Positions 57,302 to 64,000 of a DNA stretch of 64,000 nt are shown in pieces. The stretch's first letter is position 1. Each line of letters opens with the position of its first letter. The DNA is taken from assembly GCF_010093345.1 (NCBI RefSeq), contig NZ_PDWT01000002.1:1-64000 (forward strand), read 5' to 3'. The notes below the pieces were generated by a model. It saw nothing but the letters and a program-made list of their open reading frames with translations. It did no database searches and was not told the origin of the DNA. The position numbers and the translations under genes are program-made. The DNA is from Pseudoxanthomonas yeongjuensis. GTDB taxonomy: Bacteria; Pseudomonadota; Gammaproteobacteria; Xanthomonadales; Xanthomonadaceae.

Positions 57302-58981
57302 ATGCGTCTGCCCATCCTTTCGCTCCTGCTCGCATTCGGCGCGTCGTCGTCGGCCTTGGCCGCGACCCCGGCCCCGGCCCCCAAGGCCGATGTCGCCCGC
57401 TATGCCGAAGCATTGCTGGAACAGGCTTACCCCGATGCCCACGCGCCAGGCGTGGCGGTGCTGGTCGCGCGCGGCGACGAAGTGCTCTACCGCGGCGCGC
57501 GTGGCGCGGCCAGCATCGAACTCGACGTGCCGATGTCGCCCGACCAGGTGTTCCGCCTGGGCTCGATCACCAAGCAGTTCGCCGCCGCCGGCGTGTTGAA
57601 ACTGGCCGAGGACGGCAAGCTCTCGTTGGACGATCCGCTGATGAAATTCGTACCGGGTTACCCGGGCGGTGAAAAAATCACGGTGCGTATGCTGCTCAAC
57701 CACACCTCGGGGATCAAGAGCTATACCGACATTGTCGGGGTGATGGACGGCCCGATCCAGAAGACCGTCGGCACCGCGCAACTGATCGACACCTTCAAGA
57801 ACGAGAAACCGGACTTCGCCCCCGGCGAAGGCTGGAAATACAACAACTCCGGCTACGTGCTGGTCGGCGCGGTGATCGAGGCGGCCAGCGGCATGCCGTG
57901 GCACGCCTGGTTGAAGAAATCCTTCTTCGATCCTCTGGGCATGCAGCACACCGGTTACGGCGACGAAGCCGTGGCGGTGATCCCCGGCCACGTCATGGGC
58001 TACACCCTGAAAAATGACCAATGGGCGGTGGCCATGTACCTGAGCATGACCCAGCCGCACGCGGCCGGTGCGCTGGTGTCCACCGTCGACGACCTGTTGC
58101 GCTGGAACCGTGCGTTGCACGAGGGCAAGGTGTTGAAGGCCGACAGCTACCGGCAGATGATCACCCCGGTCGGCAAGGCGGCCGATGAGCATTACGGCTT
58201 CGGCATTTCCCATGAGGCCTTCCGCGGGACCGACATGCTGCAACATGGCGGCGGCATCTTCGGCTTCAGTACGTTCCTGCTCTACCTGCCCGTGGAAGAC
58301 CTGACCGTCGCCGTCCTCTACAACGCCGACAGTGGCCGGCCGCCGGGCATCGGCACCGGGACGTTGGCGCGCATGCTCGCGGCACAGGCCATCGGCAAGC
58401 CGTATCCACAGAAGAAGGCGATCGCGATCGATGCCGCCACGCTGAGGGAATACGAAGGCGTCTACCGCATCGACAAGGAGGCCGCGCGCGTGTTGCGCGT
58501 GGTCGACGGGAAGCTGACCTCGCAGCGCACCGGCGGGCCCGCCTATGCCTTGATCCCGATTGCGAAGGATGTGTTCCTGTTCGATGAGGGCCTGTCGCGC
58601 ATGACGTTCGAGCGTGATGCCGCCGGCAGGATCTCGGCCATGCGCTTCTTCGCCGATGACGAGGGCGAGGGGGACGTAGTGAGGCGCTCGGACGAACCGT
58701 TGCCGAGCGAGCGCGATCCGGTCGCGTTGCCGAAGCCGGCGCTGGAGCGGTTGGTCGGCAAGTACGCGCACCAGGGCATGCTGATGACGGTGGCGCTGGA
58801 CGGCGAAAAGCTCACCGCGCAGCTCGCCGGTCAGCCGGCTTTCGGGATTTTCGCCGAATCGCCGACGAAGTTCTTCTTCAAGGTCGTGGAGGCGTCGCTG
58901 GAATTCGCGCCGGGCGATGCGCCTGCTTCATCGGTGACGTTGCACCAGGGCGGGCAGGCGATCGAGTTCAAGCGCGAGTAA
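57302..58981 (+). CDS. Secreted serine hydrolase (beta-lactamase class C/penicillin-binding-like)
   Basis: The 559-residue protein has a signal peptide ending near ALAATPAPAP. The serine beta-lactamase-like fold has the nucleophile motif SITK in FRLGSITKQFAAAG near residue 86, the YxN motif in WKYNNSGYVLVGAV near 180, and HGGG in MLQHGGGIFGF near 315. The C-terminal third (from about 370) is a beta-rich extension (LREYEGVYRIDKEA, RLVGKYAHQGMLMTVALDGE) common in serine hydrolases. It is probably a peptidase or esterase rather than a resistance enzyme. The substrate is unknown. Confidence 0.9.
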   Translation: MRLPILSLLLAFGASSSALAATPAPAPKADVARYAEALLEQAYPDAHAPGVAVLVARGDEVLYRGARGAASIELDVPMSPDQVFRLGSITKQFAAAGVLKLAEDGKLSLDDPLMKFVPGYPGGEKITVRMLLNHTSGIKSYTDIVGVMDGPIQKTVGTAQLIDTFKNEKPDFAPGEGWKYNNSGYVLVGAVIEAASGMPWHAWLKKSFFDPLGMQHTGYGDEAVAVIPGHVMGYTLKNDQWAVAMYLSMTQPHAAGALVSTVDDLLRWNRALHEGKVLKADSYRQMITPVGKAADEHYGFGISHEAFRGTDMLQHGGGIFGFSTFLLYLPVEDLTVAVLYNADSGRPPGIGTGTLARMLAAQAIGKPYPQKKAIAIDAATLREYEGVYRIDKEAARVLRVVDGKLTSQRTGGPAYALIPIAKDVFLFDEGLSRMTFERDAAGRISAMRFFADDEGEGDVVRRSDEPLPSERDPVALPKPALERLVGKYAHQGMLMTVALDGEKLTAQLAGQPAFGIFAESPTKFFFKVVEASLEFAPGDAPASSVTLHQGGQAIEFKRE

Positions 58982-58984
58982 CCC

Positions 58985-59144
58985 GTGGGAGCGCCGTCCC
59001 GGCGCGAGCTCTTGCCTGCCTTGTCCCCCAAGGGGATTTCCTTCGGAGCGTAGGTCCGAGCTTGCTCGGACGCTTTTAACGTTGACGCCAGAGCATCCGA
59101 GCGAGCTCGGATCTACAAAAGTTCGCGGCGGGGACGCCGCTCCC
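58985..59144. repeat. Nested REP pairs of two families
   Basis: An outer pair of the GGGAGCGCCGTCCC type (58985-59014 and inverted 59121-59144) is interrupted by an inner pair. The inner units are GTAGGTCCGAGCTTGCTCGG (from 59050) and inverted CCGAGCGAGCTCGGATCTAC (ending 59116). The inner family is not seen elsewhere in the window. Confidence 0.75.
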
Positions 59145-59154
59145 GCATTTGCGG

Positions 59155-62100
59155 TCAGGCCGCCTGCACCAGCGGGATCTCGTGCGGGTTGTTCCACTTG
59201 GCCAGCAACGCCGCCTCGCGCGCCTTGGCGGTGTGCAGGTGCGCTTCCTTGACGTGGCCGTAGCCGCGGATGTGCTCGGGGATGCTGGCGATCTCCACCG
59301 CCAGGGCCAGGTTGTCGCCATTCAGCGCGGTCACCAGTTCGCCGATGGTCTTCTCGTAGTCGCCGATCAACCGGCGCTCGCCCTTGCGTTCCCCGGTGTA
59401 GCCGAAGATATCGAGCATGCCGCCGCGCAGGAACCGGAACTTCGCCATCAGCTTGAATGCGGTGAACACCCACGGGCCGAATTCCTGCTTGACCAGCCGG
59501 CCCTGCGCATCCTTCTTCGCCAGCAACGGCGGCGCCAGGTGGAAGTGCAGCTTGTAGTCGCCGTCGAACTGCTGCTCCAGCTTGCGCTTGAAATCGCCGC
59601 TGGTGTACAGGCGCGCGACTTCGTACTCGTCCTTGTAGGCCATCAGCTTGAAGAAATAGCGCGCCACCGCCTCGCTCAACGCGGTCGAACCGGGCGCGCG
59701 CATGTGCTCGGCATCGCGCACGCGGTCTACCAGCGCGTTGTAACGCTGCGCGTAGGCGGCGTTCTGGTATTCGGTGAGGAAGGCGATGCGGCGCTGGATC
59801 AGTTCGTCCAGCGAGCGCGACAGGCGCAGGTCGTCCAGCGGCAGGAAGGCGACATTGCCCTCGCCGTTCGCGTCCTGCAGGCCGCGCACTTCGTGTTCGT
59901 TGTCCGGCGTGCGCGGCGCGCTGGGGCTGGCCCATTCGCTGGTTTCCCATTCGCCGGGCGGCAGGATCTGCAGACCGTGCGGGGTGCGCTCGGATTCGGT
60001 CTGGGTGTTGCGGATCACCCCGGCCGCTTCGGCGACCGCGACCGGATTGACCACGGCCAGCCGGCCCCAGGCGAAGGCCTGGCGGTTCATCTCGATCGCC
60101 GCGCCGTTCAACTCCACCGCGCGCATGATCGCCTCGTAGGAAATCGGCACCAGTCCCTGTTGCCAGGCATAGCCGAGCATGAACAGGTTGGCGGCGATGG
60201 CATCGCCGAGCAGCGCCGTCGCCAGCACGGTGGCGTCCACCTGCAACGGTGCACGGCCACCGAGTGCCTGGGTGACCGCCGATACGATGCCGGCGGCGGG
60301 GAATTCCATGTCCGGGCGCGTGGTGAAGGTGCCGGGCATCGCCTGATAGGTGTTCAACACTACCTGCGAGCGTTCGCCACGCACCTTCGACAGCACCCAG
60401 TAGTCGTTGACCACGACCATGTCGCAACCCAGGACCACGTCGGCCTCGCCGGCGGCGATGCGCACCGCGTGGATATCTTCGGGCGTCCTGGCGATGCGGA
60501 TGTGGGTGGTGACCGCGCCGCCCTTCTGGGCCAGGCCGGTCTGGTCGAGCACGCTGGCGCCCTTGCCTTCCAGATGGCCGGCCATGCCCAGCAGCGCGCC
60601 GATGGTGACCACGCCGGTGCCGCCGACGCCGGTGATGAGGATGTTCCAGGGCTGTTCGAAATCGGCCTTGAACACGGGAGCCGGAATGCTCGCCAGCAGC
60701 TCGGCCGGATCCTTCTTCTTGCCCTTGCGCGGTGCGCCGCCGTGCACGGTGACGAAGCTCGGGCAGAAGCCATTGACGCAGCTGAAGTCCTTGTTGCAAT
60801 TGGACTGGTCGATCTCGCGCTTGCGCCCGAACTCGGTTTCCTTCGGCAGCACCGACACGCAGAAGCTCTTCACGCCGCAATCGCCGCAGCCTTCGCAGAC
60901 CAGGGTATTCACCATGACGCGTTTTTGCGGATCGACCAGCTTGCCGCGCTTGCGGCGACGGCGTTTTTCCGTCGCGCAGGTCTGGTCGTAGATCAGGATG
61001 CTGGTGCCCTTCACTTCACGCAATTGCTTCTGCACCTCGTCCAGGCGCTTGCGGTCGAAGAATTCGACGCCGGACGGGAAGATCTCCGGCTTGGACCACT
61101 TCTCGATCTCGTCGCTGACCACGACGATGGTTTGTACGCCCTCGGAGCGCATCATGTGCGCGATCTGCGGCACGCTCAGCGTTCCATCGACAGGCTGGCC
61201 ACCGGTCATCGCCACCGCGTCGTTGTAGAGGATCTTGTAGGTGATATTGACGCCGGTGGCGACCGACTGGCGGATCGCCAGCGAACCGGAATGGAAGAAG
61301 GTGCCGTCGCCGAGGTTCTGGAACACATGCCCGGTTTCGGTGAACGGCGCCTGCCCCGACCAGGTCACGCCTTCGCCGCCCATGTGGGTGAAGGTGTCGG
61401 TGTCGCGGTCCATCCAGGTGACCATGTAGTGGCAACCGATGCCGCCGAGCGCGCGCGAACCTTCCGGCACCACCGTGGAGGTGTTGTGCGGGCAACCGCT
61501 GCAGTAGTGCGGCACGCGCGGGAAATTGGCGCGCGGCAGCGCCATCTCGGCTTCCTTCTCCTCCATCCAGCGCAGGCGCTGCTCGATGGATTCAGTCGTG
61601 AAGAAACGCTGGATGCGCTTGCCGATGACACCTGCAATCGTCGCGGGCGTGAGCTCGCCGGTGGAAGGCAGGATCCATTCGCCGGCTTCGTCGTACTTGC
61701 CGACGATGGACGGCCGCGGCCCCGCACTCGCCGGCCAGTTGTAGAACTGCTCCTTCATCTGCCGCTCGATGAAAGCGCGCTTCTCCTCGACCACGACGAT
61801 GTCTTCCAGCCCGTGGGCGAAGTCGGCGATGCCGACCGGCTCCAGCGGCCAGGTCATGCCGACCTTGTACACGCGGATGCCGATGTCGGCGCAGGCGGCC
61901 TCGTCCAGGCCCAGGTATTCCAGCGCCTGCAGCACGTCCAGGTAGCTCTTGCCGGTGGTGACGATGCCCAGCCGCGCGCGCGGCGAATCCAGCACGATGC
62001 GGTCCACGCCATTGGCGCGGGCGAAGGCCTGCGCCGCCTTGACCGCATAACGGTGCAGGCGCATTTCCTGGTCCAACGGCGGATCGGGCCAGCGGATGTT

Positions 62101-62859
62101 CAAGCCGCCGTTCGGCATTTCGAAATCTTCCGGCAGCACGATCCGGCGCGCGAACGGATTCACTTCCACCGACGCCGACGACTCCACCGTCTCGGCGATC
62201 GTCTTGAAGCCGACCCAGCGCCCCGTGTAGCGGCTCATCGCCCAGCCGACCAGACCCAGGTCGAGGATGTCCTGCACGCCGGCCGGATTGAGCACCGGCA
62301 TCATGGCGCTGACGAATTCATCCTCGGAGCCATGCGGAAGCGTGGACGAGCGGCAGTTGTGGTCGTCGGCGGCCATCGCCAGCACGCCGCCATGCTTCGA
62401 GGTACCGGCGGCGTTGCCGTGCTTGAACACGTCGCCGCAGCGGTCCACGCCCGGACCCTTGCCGTACCACATCGAGTACACGCCCTCGACCTTGGCGCCG
62501 GGGAACAGGTTGGTCTGCTGGGTGCCCCAGACCATGGTCGCGCCCAGATCCTCGTTCAGTCCAGGAATGAATTTCACCTGCGCCTCGGCCAGGTGCTTCT
62601 TGGCCCGCCACAGCTCCAGGTCGAAACCACCCAGCGGCGAACCGCGGTAGCCGCTGATGAAGCCGGCGGTCTCCAGCCCCGCCGCCTGGTCGCGCAAACG
62701 CTGCATCAGCGGCAGCCGGACCAGGGCCTGGACCCCGCTCAGGTAGATGCGGCCGTCGGTGCGGGTGTACTTGTGTTCCAGCGAATAGTCGTTGTCCAGC
62801 ACCCCAATCTGCGGGGTGTTGGCGGACGAGGGGGAAGTGAGTTCGGCGGTGCTGGTCAT
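59155..62859 (-). CDS. Indolepyruvate ferredoxin oxidoreductase family protein, fused large form
   Basis: The 1234-residue protein is of the large fused 2-oxoacid:ferredoxin oxidoreductase family. The N-terminal TPP-binding parts include SGYRGSPLGGFDLELW near residue 50, MWYGKGPGVDRCGDVFKHGN and GIGCHYMVTWMDRDTD. A central ferredoxin-like cysteine cluster includes VCEGCGDCGVKSFCVSVLPK near 652 and SCVNGFCPSF. The gamma-type domain has GVGGTGVVTIGALLGMAGHL near 740. It decarboxylates arylpyruvates or related 2-oxoacids to acyl-CoA. The ATG at 62859 lacks a good ribosome site but is preceded by the regulatory region shared with the next gene. Confidence 0.88.
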   Translation of the reverse strand: MTSTAELTSPSSANTPQIGVLDNDYSLEHKYTRTDGRIYLSGVQALVRLPLMQRLRDQAAGLETAGFISGYRGSPLGGFDLELWRAKKHLAEAQVKFIPGLNEDLGATMVWGTQQTNLFPGAKVEGVYSMWYGKGPGVDRCGDVFKHGNAAGTSKHGGVLAMAADDHNCRSSTLPHGSEDEFVSAMMPVLNPAGVQDILDLGLVGWAMSRYTGRWVGFKTIAETVESSASVEVNPFARRIVLPEDFEMPNGGLNIRWPDPPLDQEMRLHRYAVKAAQAFARANGVDRIVLDSPRARLGIVTTGKSYLDVLQALEYLGLDEAACADIGIRVYKVGMTWPLEPVGIADFAHGLEDIVVVEEKRAFIERQMKEQFYNWPASAGPRPSIVGKYDEAGEWILPSTGELTPATIAGVIGKRIQRFFTTESIEQRLRWMEEKEAEMALPRANFPRVPHYCSGCPHNTSTVVPEGSRALGGIGCHYMVTWMDRDTDTFTHMGGEGVTWSGQAPFTETGHVFQNLGDGTFFHSGSLAIRQSVATGVNITYKILYNDAVAMTGGQPVDGTLSVPQIAHMMRSEGVQTIVVVSDEIEKWSKPEIFPSGVEFFDRKRLDEVQKQLREVKGTSILIYDQTCATEKRRRRKRGKLVDPQKRVMVNTLVCEGCGDCGVKSFCVSVLPKETEFGRKREIDQSNCNKDFSCVNGFCPSFVTVHGGAPRKGKKKDPAELLASIPAPVFKADFEQPWNILITGVGGTGVVTIGALLGMAGHLEGKGASVLDQTGLAQKGGAVTTHIRIARTPEDIHAVRIAAGEADVVLGCDMVVVNDYWVLSKVRGERSQVVLNTYQAMPGTFTTRPDMEFPAAGIVSAVTQALGGRAPLQVDATVLATALLGDAIAANLFMLGYAWQQGLVPISYEAIMRAVELNGAAIEMNRQAFAWGRLAVVNPVAVAEAAGVIRNTQTESERTPHGLQILPPGEWETSEWASPSAPRTPDNEHEVRGLQDANGEGNVAFLPLDDLRLSRSLDELIQRRIAFLTEYQNAAYAQRYNALVDRVRDAEHMRAPGSTALSEAVARYFFKLMAYKDEYEVARLYTSGDFKRKLEQQFDGDYKLHFHLAPPLLAKKDAQGRLVKQEFGPWVFTAFKLMAKFRFLRGGMLDIFGYTGERKGERRLIGDYEKTIGELVTALNGDNLALAVEIASIPEHIRGYGHVKEAHLHTAKAREAALLAKWNNPHEIPLVQAA

Positions 62860-62942
62860 GGCTGGCCCGGGGGTTGCGACGGCTGGCGGCGTCCGGGGGA
62901 AGGCCCGGCGCAAAGGTGCGAAATTGTAGCAGCGGGACATTT

Positions 62943-62958
62943 TGTGACCCTTATCACT
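62943..62958. promoter_or_regulatory. CRP/Clp-like site between divergent genes
   Basis: TGTGACCCTTATCACT fits the TGTGA-N6-TCACA binding pattern of CRP and of Clp, its xanthomonad relative, in 9 of 10 key positions. It lies 84 bases before the indolepyruvate oxidoreductase start and 67 bases before the TPR-like gene, so it could serve either. Confidence 0.5.
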
Positions 62959-63024
62959 CGATATTTGTGCGCTGCAGCGGTTACGATGACTTTGGGAAGG
63001 TAATTGCTGTTGAAGGGGAACCGC

Positions 63025-63654
63025 ATGACTTTGCAAAGATTGGTCTTGGCTGCTGCCTTGGCCCTGGCTGCATTTGCCGCACAAGCGCAGACGCTGACGA
63101 AGCCGAAAGAATTCTATTTCGACGAAGATCGCAACACCGCACGGTTGATCGTGGCCGTTGCAGGCGAGGGCGAGCCCTTGGCCGAGCAGTTGGTGAAACA
63201 GATCGAGCGCAATCGCAACCGGGTCGAGTCCACCGCGCAGCTCGCCCACGTGGCGATAGGCCAGGGCCGGATCGAACTGGGCGAGAAGCTTTACCAGGAA
63301 GCGCTGACCAGCACCGAAGGGCGCGGCACCCTGGGACGGGCGGTGCGCTGGAACTATGGCTGGGACCTTTACCGGCTGGACAAGAAACCGGCTGCCCTGG
63401 CGCAATGGACCGAACTGGCCAATGGCTTCGGTTCGCCGTCGTGGGTGCCGCCGACCCTGGCCCTGGTCCTGTGGGACCTGGATCGCAAGGCCGAGGCGGT
63501 GCAGTGGTATGCGGCCTCGGTGCGGACCGAACCCAGCCAGTGGAGCGATCCGGCCAATTTCCCCGCCCTGCTGCCGGGCTGGAGCGATCCGGAGCGCAAG
63601 CGCCTGGCCGAAGTGTTCGCCGCCTGGCAGGCCGATCCGCCCGCTTGGCCTTAA
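63025..63654 (+). CDS. Exported TPR-like protein
   Basis: The 209-residue precursor starts at the ATG with AGGGGA upstream and has a signal peptide (LVLAAALALAAFAAQAQ). The mature part is helical, with repeat-like units: ESTAQLAHVAIGQGRIELGE KLYQEAL and ALAQWTELANGFGSPSWVPP, then LWDLDRKAEAVQWYAASVRT. This suggests two or three TPR-type repeats. It probably acts in the periplasm. The role is unknown. It lies divergent from the oxidoreductase gene. Confidence 0.72.
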   Translation: MTLQRLVLAAALALAAFAAQAQTLTKPKEFYFDEDRNTARLIVAVAGEGEPLAEQLVKQIERNRNRVESTAQLAHVAIGQGRIELGEKLYQEALTSTEGRGTLGRAVRWNYGWDLYRLDKKPAALAQWTELANGFGSPSWVPPTLALVLWDLDRKAEAVQWYAASVRTEPSQWSDPANFPALLPGWSDPERKRLAEVFAAWQADPPAWP

Positions 63655-63729
63655 CGTCGTCGCGCATGACAGAATCGGGGACGTGGCGAACCTGGTCCAC
63701 GCCACGACCGCGATAGCGCACCCAGCACG

Positions 63730-64000
63730 ATGATCAGCAACGACCTGGATGTAACTCCGTACCGCGCGCGACTGCTCGGCCACGGCCGGGTGCAGATACC
63801 GCGATTCCTGCAGGAGCCTTCCGCCCAGCGACTGCACGACTGCCTGCGCAACGAAGTTCCGTGGAGCACCGCCGTCCGCAGCGACCGGCCCTCGCCGCCG
63901 GGTGCCGCCGGGCCCATGGCGCCCGACGGGCCGCTGCACCAGGACATGCTGCAATGCCTGTACGAGCGCGCGCGCGACGATTTCGAATTCGTCTTCGACC
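63730..64000 (+). CDS. N-terminal part of a probable 2OG-Fe(II) oxygenase
   Basis: The frame runs off the right edge, and 90 codons are visible. The N-terminus (LLGHGRVQIPRFLQEPSAQR, LHDCLRNEVPW) follows the pattern of 2OG-Fe(II) oxygenases of the prolyl-hydroxylase type, in which FL.P..A..L...L....W starts the fold. Metal ligands would lie beyond the window. No family function can be assigned from this part alone. Confidence 0.55.
   Translation, partial: MISNDLDVTPYRARLLGHGRVQIPRFLQEPSAQRLHDCLRNEVPWSTAVRSDRPSPPGAAGPMAPDGPLHQDMLQCLYERARDDFEFVFD

Noticed and set aside
59149-63003. 1284-codon plus-strand frame opposite the indolepyruvate oxidoreductase
   Set aside because: The composition is His/Arg/Gln/Asp-rich shadow sequence with no domain pattern. 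The opposite strand encodes the complete enzyme.

Overview
This 64 kb window looks like a chromosome segment from a high-GC gammaproteobacterium of the family Lysobacteraceae (Xanthomonadaceae). The evidence is the high GC with matching codon use, GTAG-ended REP elements of the kind known from Stenotrophomonas and Xanthomonas, Xanthomonas-type attC recombination sites, and a lipase effector carrying the XVIPCD secretion domain of the bacterial-killing type IV secretion system (X-T4SS). I could not place the genus. I saw no rRNA, tRNA, prophage, CRISPR array or integron integrase.

0-9 kb: an rRNA methyltransferase, a REP-associated transposase (RAYT) between two copies of its REP module, a DUF488 protein and an amino-acid permease. 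A run of small minus-strand accessory genes follows (YCII, predicted Zn-protease, small secreted and membrane proteins, VOC protein, S41 peptidase). The later part of this run (7.1-8.95 kb) contains three degenerate attC-like sites and appears to be a small integron-cassette array without integrase.

9-27 kb: rmuC; a complete Mla retrograde phospholipid transport operon (mlaF-E-D-B-A), in which the MlaD reading frame continues into an MlaC-like domain; the divergent recC-recB-recD operon, with overlapping stop/start codons and a compositionally foreign patch inside recB; folE; a DUF559 endonuclease-like gene surrounded by copies of a roughly 200 bp repeat; a TetA-like exporter and a sugar-phosphate mutarotase.

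27-37 kb: a PepSY protein, a BenE-type transporter, an Hsp70-like protein, and the glutamate synthase pair gltB-gltD. A long imperfect hairpin lies between gltB and gltD, and a palindrome overlaps the predicted gltB promoter.

37-40 kb: a second cassette array on the minus strand, with six attC-like sites and four or five cassettes (DUF4386 protein, secreted protein, DUF4287 protein, membrane protein, MmcQ/YjbR protein, one cassette without a convincing gene). It abuts the stop codon of a lipoprotein gene. Two tandem I78-type inhibitor lipoproteins, topoisomerase IB and a small Cys-rich protein follow. Next comes a lipoprotein-lipase pair read as an X-T4SS immunity-effector pair.

44-64 kb: MrfA/MrfB-type DNA repair genes, with a repeat inserted in frame in mrfB; a secondary-alcohol dehydrogenase; an FAD-dependent oxidoreductase; a NYN-LOTUS protein followed by a DUF938 methyltransferase; an M61 peptidase; a lytic transglycosylase; a serine hydrolase; a very long indolepyruvate ferredoxin oxidoreductase; a small TPR-like secreted protein; and the start of a probable 2OG-Fe(II) oxygenase. 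REP hairpins occupy many of the intergenic gaps.
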